This document shows positions 1-8,031 of a DNA stretch of 26,063 nt, in pieces; positions within the stretch are counted from its first letter, which is position 1, and the number at the start of each line of letters is the position of its first letter. The position numbers and the translations under genes were made by a program. Below the pieces are notes generated by a model. The model had not been told where the DNA came from. It saw only the letters and a list, made by a program, of their open reading frames with translations, and ran no database searches. Origin of the DNA: an uncultured Moraxellaceae bacterium (GTDB taxonomy: Bacteria > Pseudomonadota > Gammaproteobacteria > Pseudomonadales > Moraxellaceae); the NCBI GenBank assembly GCA_937928295.1, contig CALEYY010000072.1, positions 1-26,063 of the forward strand, read 5' to 3'.

Positions 1-43
1 AGGCGCGAATTGTCCTAAAACTCCTTCAATGTGTAAACCGGCG

Positions 44-1639
44 TTAGAAACGCTGATTTAGCTGTACGCCGAGTGAATTGACATAGGTGTTACTGAATCG
101 GCCCTTGAAGCGATCCGCGTTGCCGGTACATTCACTCGTCGCCTGTACGCCAGTGTCATTGCCAGGCAGCAAGTAGCCAGCAGGATGGCAGTCATCCCGG
201 TAGTCAGCACTTACATCTTCCAGCGTGATGAACGAGTAGGCCAGATCAATGCTGGTTTTCCTGTCCTTCCGGTAATTCATCCCAATGGAATAAACACGGC
301 GATTGGCATCTGGCAGCGAGGCATGGCGTGCTTCCGCACCGGGAACCGGAGTTTGCTCATAGCCAATTCCGGCGCGCGCCATCCAGTGATCATCCAGCGT
401 GTAGTTGATACCAGCGCCTAGCTTGAAGACATCGCGAAAAGCCGTCCTCACAACAACATCACCTTGCTGCACCGTTTTGCCTTCAGGATCTTTTCTGTTT
501 TCAGCCTTAATTCGCAACTCGTTGATACGGCTGGTTCGAGTCCAGTTCACACTGGTCATCAGCGCCAATCGTGGCGTGAGCTGATGAAATACACCAGCAA
601 TCACATTTTCCGGGGTCACTAGGCGAATGCTTGAGTCCGTATCTGGACGCACATACTGTTCAATGAACTGGCGGGCATCAACCGGCCCTGTGGTCAGTAC
701 CGTCAAAGGATCCTGCGGATTCGGAATACGCCCGGAAATCCGGCTGAAATTCCAATCAAACTGGCCTTTGATGTCTTGCGTGATTTTCGAGCGGTAAGAC
801 AGGCTGATGCGAGACTTGTCGTCATTGAAGGCGAAGAGATAGCCAGCATTCCAGCCAAAGCCGTAACCATAGCCCTCAATGTTGAGCTCGCCCTCGCCTT
901 CTACGGCCTGAGTGCCCAGCACGGGGTTGGTGCTGGTCAAAATGGAGCCTATGGTTCCCGTTGCCAGGTTGCATACACCGTTGGTCAGTGGCAAACCTAT
1001 GCTGGTGCAAAGCGTATTGGGCACGCCACCGGCAAACTCGTAAGCCGAGTTCTGTGCCACACCGGCTACTGCATTTTTGACATCTGCCGCTGAGCGCAGA
1101 CGCACATGCATAATCTGTCCGGATACACCAAAGCCGATTGAATGCTGATCATCAAAACGGATCGACAGCGATGGGTTGATATTGACGGACTCGATAGCGC
1201 CACGATCCAGCGAATACCGACCAGCCCAGTCTGATTTGTAATTCACATTTGCGCCGTAGGGCACAAAAATACCCAGGCCCAGTGTGATCTGATCATTGTA
1301 AGGCGTGACCGCGTAAAACTCGCCGGCACCAATCAGCTTGGGATGATAAGTGCCGCCATTGCCGCCGCCAGTCGCGGTGCCATCCAGCAATGCCGAGCCT
1401 TCATCATGAAACTGGCCGCGTACAGACAGGAGCTGCAAGCCTTGCGAGACCTGTGTGCCCTTCAGGCGCGCCATGCCAGCCGGGTTGTAATAAATCGTGG
1501 AGGCATCCGCTGCTTCGGCAGCATTGGCATTAGCACTGCCCATCGCACTTGTTGATTGCCAGGGAAACTCCAGGCCCGCTGCACGCACGGAAGCCGGCAA
1601 GGTCAAAAAACAGCAAACGACGACGAAACGGGCAAGCAT
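44..1639 (-). CDS. FadL/OmpP1-type outer-membrane transport protein
   Basis: Probable outer-membrane beta-barrel for uptake of long-chain fatty acids or other hydrophobic compounds. The first residues form a signal peptide (MLARFVVV..., cleavage likely after SVRA). The mature start is rich in Ala and Asn and carries the IYYNPAGMA motif of the FadL hatch domain. The protein ends in ...LNQRF, a typical C-terminal Phe barrel signal. Length is 531 aa, somewhat longer than E. coli FadL (about 446). I chose the ATG at 1639 because GGAG (1645-1648) sits 5 bases upstream; an in-frame ATG at 1654 has no usable ribosome site. The mature protein seems to hold only four Cys, in two local pairs (C211/C223 and C484/C504), suggesting disulfide-closed loops. 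It lies 129 bases downstream of pyrF on the same strand and probably has its own promoter. The family call is firm; the substrate is unknown. Confidence 0.88.
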   Translation of the reverse strand: MLARFVVVCCFLTLPASVRAAGLEFPWQSTSAMGSANANAAEAADASTIYYNPAGMARLKGTQVSQGLQLLSVRGQFHDEGSALLDGTATGGGNGGTYHPKLIGAGEFYAVTPYNDQITLGLGIFVPYGANVNYKSDWAGRYSLDRGAIESVNINPSLSIRFDDQHSIGFGVSGQIMHVRLRSAADVKNAVAGVAQNSAYEFAGGVPNTLCTSIGLPLTNGVCNLATGTIGSILTSTNPVLGTQAVEGEGELNIEGYGYGFGWNAGYLFAFNDDKSRISLSYRSKITQDIKGQFDWNFSRISGRIPNPQDPLTVLTTGPVDARQFIEQYVRPDTDSSIRLVTPENVIAGVFHQLTPRLALMTSVNWTRTSRINELRIKAENRKDPEGKTVQQGDVVVRTAFRDVFKLGAGINYTLDDHWMARAGIGYEQTPVPGAEARHASLPDANRRVYSIGMNYRKDRKTSIDLAYSFITLEDVSADYRDDCHPAGYLLPGNDTGVQATSECTGNADRFKGRFSNTYVNSLGVQLNQRF

Positions 1640-1644
1640 AAACA

Positions 1645-1648
1645 CTCC
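1645..1648 (-). promoter_or_regulatory. Ribosome binding site deciding the FadL-like start
   Basis: On the minus strand GGAG is followed by five bases and then ATG at 1639. It lies inside the short stretch between the upstream in-frame ATG (1654) and this one, so the shorter protein, with a cleaner signal peptide, is preferred. Confidence 0.6.
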
Positions 1649-1701
1649 ATACATCTTTCAGGTATCAGAAAAGCCATCGGGCGTTGGAACCCAATAGTCA
1701 C

Positions 1702-1707
1702 ATTCTA
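1702..1707 (-). promoter_or_regulatory. Candidate -10 box for the FadL-like gene
   Basis: TAGAAT on the minus strand lies 63 bases upstream of the chosen start, in the 129-base gap after pyrF. No good -35 hexamer stands at 16-18 bases, so this rests on the -10 alone. Confidence 0.25.
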
Positions 1708-1768
1708 ACCAGCCGGAAAAAGATGAACGGCATTCTTTGTCGGACGAAATGAAATTTAGGGGATTGCG

Positions 1769-2491
1769 TTAACGCACATTCAAGGAACTGTTAATCGCCC
1801 GAAGTGCCACAACAGGATCTGCAGCTTGTGTCACGGGCCTGCCGATCACGAGATAGCTGACACCCGCCGCCATAGCCTGCTCCGGCGTCATGATGCGGCG
1901 CTGATCGTCTGCAGCGGCATTGGCAAGGCGGATGCCCGGAGTCACCAGCATGAATCCGGCGGGAAGCTGTTGTCGCAGCACCGGAGCCTCTTGCGCCGAA
2001 CAAACCACGCCATGCAGGCCGCAATCTGCCGCCAAACCAGCCAATGCCTGCACATGGGCCAGCGGCGTGCGGTCTATGCCAATTTCTCGCAAGTCCTCGG
2101 CCTCCATGCTCGTCAGCACCGTGACGGCCGTCAGCAGCGTGGAATAACCACCTAGCTGCAGGCGCTCGCGCGCAGCCGTCATCATTCGTCGCCCGCCTTG
2201 GGCATGCACATTGACCATCCATACACCGAGATCGGCAGCGGCGGCCACGGCACCAGCAACGGTATTTGGGATGTCGTGGAATTTCAGGTCTAGAAACAGC
2301 TCGAAGCCACGATCCTGCAAGGAGCGAACCAGGGCCGGTCCGGTATGTGTGAACAGTTCTTTGCCCACTTTCAGGCGGCAATCCGCCGGAGACAAGCGCT
2401 CGGCAAACGACAGTGTCTGTTTGGCAGAGGTGAAATCGAGCGCAACTATTACCGGAGAAGCAGTTACCGGAGACTTGACGATAGCAGACAT
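1769..2491 (-). CDS. pyrF: Orotidine 5'-phosphate decarboxylase
   Basis: Catalyses the last step of de novo UMP synthesis, decarboxylating OMP to UMP in the cytoplasm. The 240-aa protein shows the class I signature DLKFHDIPNT, with catalytic Lys70 between Asp68 and Asp73. Further TIM-barrel markers are VIVALDF near the start, VNVHAQGG, LVTPGIR and YLVIGRPVT (phosphate binding) near the end. An in-frame GTG at 2497 would add two residues, but GGA lies about 9 bases before the ATG at 2491 and only 3 before the GTG, so ATG is preferred. It begins 25 bases after the lapA stop, on the same strand, and is the last gene of the ihfB-lapA-pyrF group. lapA-pyrF adjacency is common in gammaproteobacteria. 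Confidence 0.96.
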   Translation of the reverse strand: MSAIVKSPVTASPVIVALDFTSAKQTLSFAERLSPADCRLKVGKELFTHTGPALVRSLQDRGFELFLDLKFHDIPNTVAGAVAAAADLGVWMVNVHAQGGRRMMTAARERLQLGGYSTLLTAVTVLTSMEAEDLREIGIDRTPLAHVQALAGLAADCGLHGVVCSAQEAPVLRQQLPAGFMLVTPGIRLANAAADDQRRIMTPEQAMAAGVSYLVIGRPVTQAADPVVALRAINSSLNVR

Positions 2492-2516
2492 AAGCACTTG
2501 TCCAGAAACAGAAAAT

Positions 2517-2744
2517 TCAAACAGACGGCTTGGACCAGCGGGCGCGCAGTAAGCCCAGCAAAAAGCCCATCAGCAGGCCAAACAGCAGTGCCAGCAAAAT
2601 CACCAGCCCGGCATTGATCGAGGGTGTCTGTACAAAGATCAGGTTCAGGGCAATGGCCTGATCATTGACGATGATCATCCACAGCACCATGAACGCTACA
2701 AAGGCCGACAAGGTCGTAAATAAAACACGCTTGAGAATAGGCAT
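2517..2744 (-). CDS. lapA: LapA-domain (DUF1049) small inner-membrane protein
   Basis: A 75-aa protein with two hydrophobic segments: residues about 5-26 and, after a short polar stretch (VQTPSINAG), about 44-66. It ends in a basic tail (LLRARWSKPSV). Size and layout match the LapA family, which in E. coli works with LapB at the inner membrane in lipopolysaccharide assembly; no lapB is visible in this window. The start is the ATG at 2744, whose A is the last base of the ihfB stop (TGATG), with a GAGAGG site inside the ihfB end. This implies translational coupling. A TTG one codon upstream is less likely. Confidence 0.85.
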   Translation of the reverse strand: MPILKRVLFTTLSAFVAFMVLWMIIVNDQAIALNLIFVQTPSINAGLVILLALLFGLLMGFLLGLLRARWSKPSV

Positions 2745-3064
2745 CAACCCTCTCCTTCCTGAATGGGCGTATCGACGGCGCTGTCATTGACGCGATCGCG
2801 CAGCTCTTTGCCAGGCTTGAAATGCGGCGAGCGCTTGCCTTCCAGCTGCACCGACTCCCCGGTCTTGGGGTTGCGGCCTAAGCGTGGAGCGCGGTAATGC
2901 AACGAGAAGCTGCCGAAGCCGCGAATCTCTATGCGCTCGCTGGCAGACAGCGTTTCAGACAGATGCTCGACCATGGTTTTCACCGACAGCTCGACATCTT
3001 TCAAGGTGAGCATAGTCTGGCGCGCAGCCAGGCGATCAATCAATTCGGAGCGAGTAAGCGACAT
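2744..3064 (-). CDS. ihfB: Integration host factor beta subunit
   Basis: Half of the IHF heterodimer, the sequence-specific DNA-bending protein of the nucleoid. The 106-aa product is a full-length HU/IHF-family protein: MSLTRSELIDRL start, the core IRGFGSFSLHYRAPRLGRN, then PKTGE. The intercalating Pro at the beta-arm tip is about residue 66. After the conserved HFKPGKELRDRVN there is a short acidic tail (DTPIQEGEG). GAGG lies 8 bases before the ATG. The gene sits just downstream of the rpsA terminator, as in many gammaproteobacteria, so either read-through or its own promoter feeds it. A 14-base palindrome (3081-3094) stands between terminator and start codon. The alpha subunit is not in the window. 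Confidence 0.95.
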   Translation of the reverse strand: MSLTRSELIDRLAARQTMLTLKDVELSVKTMVEHLSETLSASERIEIRGFGSFSLHYRAPRLGRNPKTGESVQLEGKRSPHFKPGKELRDRVNDSAVDTPIQEGEG

Positions 3065-3080
3065 GGCAACGCCTCAACCA

Positions 3081-3094
3081 CTGTTCATGAACAG
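3081..3094. repeat. 14-base perfect palindrome upstream of ihfB
   Basis: CTGTTCATGAACAG reads the same on both strands. It is 17 bases before the ihfB ATG, just ahead of its GAGG site. It could be an operator, or in RNA a small hairpin (CUGUU/AACAG) that shapes ihfB translation. Confidence 0.6.
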
Positions 3095-3123
3095 ATCAAG
3101 AAACAAGAGGCTGATTTTAAACA

Positions 3124-3162
3124 TAAAAAAACGGGGATAGACAACTATCCCCGTTCTTTTTT
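3124..3162 (-). terminator. Rho-independent terminator after rpsA
   Basis: An 11-base perfect stem (3130-3140 with 3145-3155, AACGGGGATAG and its complement) closes a 4-base loop. On the minus strand it is followed by a run of T (3130-3125). It starts 17 bases past the rpsA stop. The plus strand also has a T run (3157-3162), so it could work both ways, though no plus-strand gene ends here. It separates the gyrA-to-rpsA unit from ihfB-lapA-pyrF. Confidence 0.93.
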
Positions 3163-3178
3163 ACAGCTTGTTTGACGC

Positions 3179-4849
3179 TTAGCTGCCCATTTGTGCCTTG
3201 ATCAGGTCACCAATGGTCTTCGGACCGGCTGCTTCAGCACCCTGATCCTTCAGCGAGGCAATCGCTTCGCGGTCTTCAGCTTCATCCTTGGCCTTCACGG
3301 ACAGGGAAATGACGCGAGTCTTGCGATCGATACCGATGATCTTGGCTTCGACGGCATCGCCGACAGCCAGGAACTTGGTAGCGTCTTCAACGCGGTCACG
3401 GCTCAGTTCGGAAGCGCGCAGGCTGGCTTCAACACCGTCGATGTCGATGGTGGCGCCCTTGGCGTCAACCGACTTCACGATGCCTTTGACCATGGAGCCC
3501 TTGTCGAAGTTGCCGACAAAGTCACCGAACGGGTCGCGCTCGAGCTGCTTGATACCCAGCGAAATGCGCTCACGCTCCGGATCAACCGAGAGAATGGTGG
3601 CTTCGATCGGGTCGCCCTTCTTGAAGCGACGCACGGCTTCTTCGCCAGCTTCGTTCCAGGAGATGTCGGACAGGTGAACCAGACCGTCGATGCCGCCGTC
3701 GAGACCAATGAAGATACCGAAATCGGTGATCGACTTGATGTTGCCGGAAACCTTCTCGCCCTTCTCGTGCTGACGCGCAAAGGCATCCCACGGATTTTCA
3801 CGGCACTGCTTGATGCCGAGGGAGATACGACGACGATCTTCGTCGATGTCGAGAACCATGACTTCCACGGCGTCGCCGATCTGAACGACCTTGGACGGGT
3901 GGATGTTCTTGTTGGTCCAATCCATTTCGGACACATGCACCAGGCCTTCCACGCCTTCTTCGATCTCGGCAAAGCAGCCGTAATCGGTCAGGTTGGTGAT
4001 CTTGGCGTTGACGCGTGTGCCTTCCGGGTAACGACCCATCAGTGCCAGCCACGGATCTTCACCGAGCTGCTTCAGGCCCAGGGAGACGCGGTTGCGTTCG
4101 CGGTCGAACTTGAGAACCTTAACGGTCAGTTCGGTGCCGACTTCAACGATTTCGGACGGATGCTTGATGCGCTTCCAGGCCATGTCGGTGATGTGCAGCA
4201 GGCCGTCGATGCCGCCCAGATCCACGAATGCGCCGTAGTCGGTGAGGTTCTTGACGATACCCTTGACGACTTGGCCTTCCTGGAGGTTGGCGAGCAGCTG
4301 TTCGCGTTCTGCGGACGACTCGGCTTCCATCACGGCGCGGCGCGAAACCACGACGTTGTTACGCTTGGCATCGAGCTTGATGAGCTTGAATTCCAGCTCG
4401 CGGCCTTCCAGATGCGCGGTGTCACGGATCGGACGGATGTCGACCAGCGAACCCGGCAGGAACGCGCGGATGGAACCGACATCGACGGTAAAGCCGCCCT
4501 TGACCTTGCCGGAGATGATGCCACGAATGATTTCGCCGGCTTCGAAAACCTTCTCCAGACGGATCCAGGTTTCGGCACGCTTGGCTTTTTCGCGGGACAG
4601 CACGGTGTAACCCATGCCGTTGTCGAGGGCGTCAACAACAACATCAACCTCGTCACCCACGGCAACTTCCAGCTCGCGGCGATCGTTCAGGAACTCTTCA
4701 CGGGCAATAACACCCTCGGACTTGAGGCCGGTATCAACGGTAATCCAGTCGCTATCGATAGCAACGACGGTACCGCGGATCAGCGCACCGCGCTCGACAT
4801 CCAGGGAAATTAAGCTTTCTTCAAATAGGGCGGCAAATGAATCAGTCAT
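3179..4849 (-). CDS. rpsA: 30S ribosomal protein S1
   Basis: The large RNA-binding ribosomal protein that captures mRNA for the 30S subunit. The 556-aa product is almost the same length as E. coli S1 (557) and holds six S1 (OB-fold) repeats: about residues 20-87, 105-171, 192-260, 277-347, 364-434 and 451-520. The repeats show the usual TDYGAFVDL, TDYGCFAEI and TDFGIFIGL cores. I placed the start at the ATG at 4849 (MTDSFAALFEESL), with GGAAGG five bases upstream; an ATG nine codons earlier lies inside a leader hairpin and lacks a site. The 195-base gap to cmk holds a chain of hairpins, described separately, and a strong terminator follows. Order cmk-rpsA-ihfB is typical of gammaproteobacteria. 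Confidence 0.97.
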   Translation of the reverse strand: MTDSFAALFEESLISLDVERGALIRGTVVAIDSDWITVDTGLKSEGVIAREEFLNDRRELEVAVGDEVDVVVDALDNGMGYTVLSREKAKRAETWIRLEKVFEAGEIIRGIISGKVKGGFTVDVGSIRAFLPGSLVDIRPIRDTAHLEGRELEFKLIKLDAKRNNVVVSRRAVMEAESSAEREQLLANLQEGQVVKGIVKNLTDYGAFVDLGGIDGLLHITDMAWKRIKHPSEIVEVGTELTVKVLKFDRERNRVSLGLKQLGEDPWLALMGRYPEGTRVNAKITNLTDYGCFAEIEEGVEGLVHVSEMDWTNKNIHPSKVVQIGDAVEVMVLDIDEDRRRISLGIKQCRENPWDAFARQHEKGEKVSGNIKSITDFGIFIGLDGGIDGLVHLSDISWNEAGEEAVRRFKKGDPIEATILSVDPERERISLGIKQLERDPFGDFVGNFDKGSMVKGIVKSVDAKGATIDIDGVEASLRASELSRDRVEDATKFLAVGDAVEAKIIGIDRKTRVISLSVKAKDEAEDREAIASLKDQGAEAAGPKTIGDLIKAQMGS

Positions 4850-4999
4850 GTAATCCTTCCAGTGCCGGGATGGCACTTGTATGTAAATCCACCTGACCAG
4901 CTCAGGAGGCGTTGTGGTTTATTGGTCTCTCAACTCGCCAAGCTGGTGGACGCGAGTCGAAAAACCCCCAACAACATGTGCCTTAGGGCAAGACACATG
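4850..4999 (-). promoter_or_regulatory. Structured 5' leader of rpsA (four hairpins)
   Basis: Reading the minus strand toward rpsA there are four simple hairpins. A (4999-4975) has a 10-bp stem with one G-U pair and loop GCCCT. B (4957-4933) pairs ACTCGC with GCGAGT around 13 bases. C (4906-4892) pairs CCTGA with TCAGG, loop GCTGG. D (4877-4861) pairs AGTGCC with GGCACT, loop ATCCC, and ends exactly where the Shine-Dalgarno GGAAGG begins. In E. coli the rpsA leader is likewise a series of hairpins by which free S1 represses its own translation. The stems are seen; the regulatory role is inferred. Hairpin A might instead act as a weak cmk terminator, being followed within 13 bases by TTTTT. 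Confidence 0.6.
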
Positions 5000-5044
5000 C
5001 TCGTTAGCCTTTTATTCAATACGAGACGCAAGTCACGGATTAAA

Positions 5045-5767
5045 TTACATATATCGGGCGATACTCGGAATCAGTCTGGCGGCTTCAAACACATGCGCCA
5101 CCACGGCATCGATACCCAGATCGGTACTGTCCAGCACGATGGCATCATCCGCCGGCTTCAGCGGCGCGACCGTACGCTGCGTGTCGCGAGCGTCACGGGC
5201 CTGGATGTCATCGATTAGGGCGGCGAGACTAGCACTAAAGCCTCTTTCCAGCAATTGCTTGTAGCGCCGCTCGGCGCGGGCCTCGGCGGATGCGGTGAGG
5301 AAAATCTTCAGCTCTGCGTCCGGAAAAACAACCGTGCCCATATCGCGACCATCGGCGACCAGACCCGGCGCTTCGCGAAACGCCTGCTGACGCGCCATCA
5401 GGGCATCGCGCACACGCGGCAAGGCGGCGACTTGCGAAGCGGCACGACCGGCCTCTTCGGTGCGGATGCTGTGCGTCACATCTTCGCCTTCGAGCAGTAT
5501 CTGCGCTTCGCCGGAACCATCGAAGAGGAACTGCACATCGAGATGAGCAGCCAGCACTTCCAGCGCAGCTTCATTGGTCACGGCCACGGCATGGCGCTCG
5601 GCCGCTGCACCCAACAGGCGGTACAAGGCGCCCGAGTCGAGCACATGAAAACCCAGCCGTGTGGCTACGCGGTGGGCGATGGTGCCTTTGCCCGATCCGC
5701 TGGGGCCGTCAATGGTGATGACTGGCGCGCGCAGGATTTGCGGGGACTTTTCGATTTCAGCACTCAT
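5045..5767 (-). CDS. cmk: Cytidylate kinase
   Basis: Phosphorylates CMP and dCMP with ATP, feeding CTP and dCTP pools. The 240-aa protein has the P-loop DGPSGSGKGT (about residues 20-29), the DSGALYRLLG motif for nucleotide binding, the VADGRDMGTVVFPDA segment with the conserved GRD, and the Arg-rich lid (ARAERRYKQL). The CMP-binding region near residues 105-120 is normal in length. The start is the ATG at 5767 with a weak GAG 7 bases upstream; an upstream in-frame TTG (5782) has no better site. It begins 29 bases after tyrA-aroA, in the same transcript, and is followed by the rpsA leader. Confidence 0.95.
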   Translation of the reverse strand: MSAEIEKSPQILRAPVITIDGPSGSGKGTIAHRVATRLGFHVLDSGALYRLLGAAAERHAVAVTNEAALEVLAAHLDVQFLFDGSGEAQILLEGEDVTHSIRTEEAGRAASQVAALPRVRDALMARQQAFREAPGLVADGRDMGTVVFPDAELKIFLTASAEARAERRYKQLLERGFSASLAALIDDIQARDARDTQRTVAPLKPADDAIVLDSTDLGIDAVVAHVFEAARLIPSIARYM

Positions 5768-5796
5768 GAATACGCTCAACAAAACTTGAAAATGAC

Positions 5797-8031
5797 TTAT
5801 TCGCTGGCCGCAATGGCCAGGCCACAGCGCTTCGCCAAGCCGAGGAAGTCCGGGAAACTGGTGGCCACATTGGCGCAGTCGCGAATCACGATCGGGCCGC
5901 TGGCGCGTAAGCCGGCCATGGAGAACGACATGGCGATACGGTGATCGCCGTGGCTGACCACTTCGCCGCTGCCGAGCTGGCCGCCTTCGATGACGATGCC
6001 GTCCGATGTAGGTTGCGCGCTGATGCCCAAAATCGCTAAGCCATCAGCCATGACCTGAATGCGGTCGGACTCTTTCACGCGCAGCTCTTCGGCCCCGGTC
6101 AGCACTGTCGTGCCTACGGCACAGGCGGCGGCGATGAACAGCGCCGGGAACTCGTCAATCGCCAGCGGTACCTGATCTTCCGGGATATTGATGCCCTTGA
6201 GCTGCGCCGAGCGCACGCGAATATCAGCCACCGGCTCACCGCCGATTTCGCGCTCGTTGAAGACTTCCAGGTTGCCGCCCATGGCCTTGAGGATGTTGAT
6301 GACCCCCACGCGCGTCGGGTTGATGCCGACATGCTCCAGCGTCAAGTCGGAATTCGGCGCAATCGACGCCGCCACGAGGAAGAACGCTGCCGAGGAGATA
6401 TCCGACGGCACATCGATTTTCGTGGCCGTGAGCTTGCCGCCGCCACGCAACGAGGCCGTCGCACCCTGCACTTTCACTTCGTAGCCGAAACCTTTCAGCA
6501 TGCGCTCGGTGTGATCGCGGGTCGGGGCCGGCTCGGTGACGCTGGTTTCGCCGTCAGCCCAGAGGCCGGCAAGCAATACGCCCGACTTCACCTGCGCGCT
6601 GGCAACCGGCATATCGTAGTGGATGCCCTTGAGGCCGCCCTTGGCTGCGGTGCTGGCGCCGTGCACGCTGACTGGCGGTGTGCCGCGCTCACCGGTGGTC
6701 TGGATGTCAGCGCCCATCAGGCGCAGCGGCTTGGCGATGCGCTCCATCGGGCGTTTGGCCAGCGAGGCATCGCCGGTCATCACGGTATCGAACGGTTGTG
6801 CAGACAGAATGCCGGACAGCAGGCGCATGGAAGTGCCTGAATTGCCGACATAAAGCGGGCCTGGCGCGGGCTTCAGGCCATGCAGGCCGACGCCGTGCAC
6901 GCGCACGCGGCCGCGCTCCGGGCCTTCAATGACCACGCCCATGTCACGGAATGCCTGCAAGGTTGCCAAGGCATCTTCGCCTTCAAGGAAGCCAGTGACT
7001 TCGGTCACGCCTTCGGCAATCGAGCCGAGCATGATGGAGCGATGCGAGATGGATTTGTCGCCCGGCACGCGAATACGGCCGTTCATGCGGCCTCCGGGCT
7101 GGACGGTATAAGTCAGTTCTTTTTCGGCAGTCATGGGTTTCGCATAGGCCGTTCCGGCCAACATGTGGGTGAAGTGTTCTCGTGCCACACGGGCACGCGT
7201 GAAAATACCGAGCAGGGCTTCGCTGTCGCCGGTGCTGATGGCCTCGCGCAGTACGCGCGTGCCGGCCTCGAAGCCGTCCAGCGCTTGCAGCACGGCGTCG
7301 CGATTGGCCAAAAAGATGTCGTGCCACATGGTCGGGTCACTGCCGGCGATGCGCGTGAAATCGCGAAAGCCGCCGGCGGCGTAGCGGAAAATGTCGAGGT
7401 TGTGCGACTCGCGCGCCAAGGTATCGACCAGTGAAAACGCCAGCAGATGCGGCAAATGGCTTGTACGGGCCAACACCGCATCATGACGCTCGACGCTCAT
7501 GGTCAGCACATCGGCTTGGGCACGCTGCCACAGCGAGGTCACCAGCGCGAGGGCATCCGCCTGCGTATTCGGCAGCGGCGTGAGGATGACCTTGTGGCCG
7601 GCAAAGAGATTGGCGCGACCGGCGAGCACGCCGCTCTGCTCGGAGCCGGCAATCGGGTGGCCCGGCACAAAAGTCGCGGGCACCTGCCCCCAGACTGCTT
7701 CGGCGGCAGCCACGACATTGCCTTTGGTACTGCCGACATCGGTAATCACGGCCTGTGCCGACAGCGCCGGCTTGATCGCCCGCAGGATGCTTTCGGTTGC
7801 ATTCACCGGCATCGCCAGAATGACCAGATCGGCCCCGCGCACAGCGTCGGCCGGGTCGGCGTAGCCGATGTCGATGAGTCCGAGCTGGCGCGCGGTGGCC
7901 AGCGTCTGGCTGCTGCGACTGGCGGCCGTGATGCGCTCGACCAGCTTTTGCTCGCGCATCACGCGCGCCAGACTGGAGCCGATCAGACCAAAGCCGACAA
8001 AGGCGACCTGACGCAGAGGCCAGCGCGTCAT
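5797..8031 (-). CDS. tyrA-aroA: Fused prephenate dehydrogenase / EPSP synthase
   Basis: A 744-aa bifunctional protein. Residues 1 to about 290 are a TyrA-type prephenate (cyclohexadienyl) dehydrogenase making the tyrosine precursor: dinucleotide motif GFGLIGSSLA near the start, HPIAGSEQSG, and SHLPHLLAFSL with the probable catalytic His. From about residue 300 an AroA domain follows, 3-phosphoshikimate 1-carboxyvinyltransferase of the chorismate pathway: PGDKSISHRS, VGNSGTSMRLL, AKRPMERI, RVKESDR and GDHRIAMS. Both halves look complete. Met300 could be a relic of a separate aroA start, but no ribosome site precedes it. The gene start overlaps the hisC stop by four bases (ATGA). This fusion is known in Pseudomonas and Acinetobacter. 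The GNSGT motif has Gly where glyphosate-tolerant CP4-type enzymes have Ala. Confidence 0.95.
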   Translation of the reverse strand: MTRWPLRQVAFVGFGLIGSSLARVMREQKLVERITAASRSSQTLATARQLGLIDIGYADPADAVRGADLVILAMPVNATESILRAIKPALSAQAVITDVGSTKGNVVAAAEAVWGQVPATFVPGHPIAGSEQSGVLAGRANLFAGHKVILTPLPNTQADALALVTSLWQRAQADVLTMSVERHDAVLARTSHLPHLLAFSLVDTLARESHNLDIFRYAAGGFRDFTRIAGSDPTMWHDIFLANRDAVLQALDGFEAGTRVLREAISTGDSEALLGIFTRARVAREHFTHMLAGTAYAKPMTAEKELTYTVQPGGRMNGRIRVPGDKSISHRSIMLGSIAEGVTEVTGFLEGEDALATLQAFRDMGVVIEGPERGRVRVHGVGLHGLKPAPGPLYVGNSGTSMRLLSGILSAQPFDTVMTGDASLAKRPMERIAKPLRLMGADIQTTGERGTPPVSVHGASTAAKGGLKGIHYDMPVASAQVKSGVLLAGLWADGETSVTEPAPTRDHTERMLKGFGYEVKVQGATASLRGGGKLTATKIDVPSDISSAAFFLVAASIAPNSDLTLEHVGINPTRVGVINILKAMGGNLEVFNEREIGGEPVADIRVRSAQLKGINIPEDQVPLAIDEFPALFIAAACAVGTTVLTGAEELRVKESDRIQVMADGLAILGISAQPTSDGIVIEGGQLGSGEVVSHGDHRIAMSFSMAGLRASGPIVIRDCANVATSFPDFLGLAKRCGLAIAASE

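Noticed and set aside
21..26. AAGGAG on the minus strand, a possible ribosome site for a gene beyond the left edge
   Set aside because: No start codon lies 4-12 bases downstream within the window; nothing else is visible in 1-43.
1710..1745. Terminator after pyrF
   Set aside because: The best stem on the minus strand is short, AT-rich and has a bulge; followed by TTTTT but too weak to call.
3081..3094. LexA (SOS) box at CTGTTCATGAACAG
   Set aside because: The gammaproteobacterial LexA site needs CTG and CAG ten bases apart; here they are eight apart, and ihfB is not a usual SOS gene.
3191..4813. Long open frame on the plus strand opposite rpsA
   Set aside because: It mirrors the codon bias of rpsA on the other strand, has no recognisable domains, and the rpsA protein is unmistakable.
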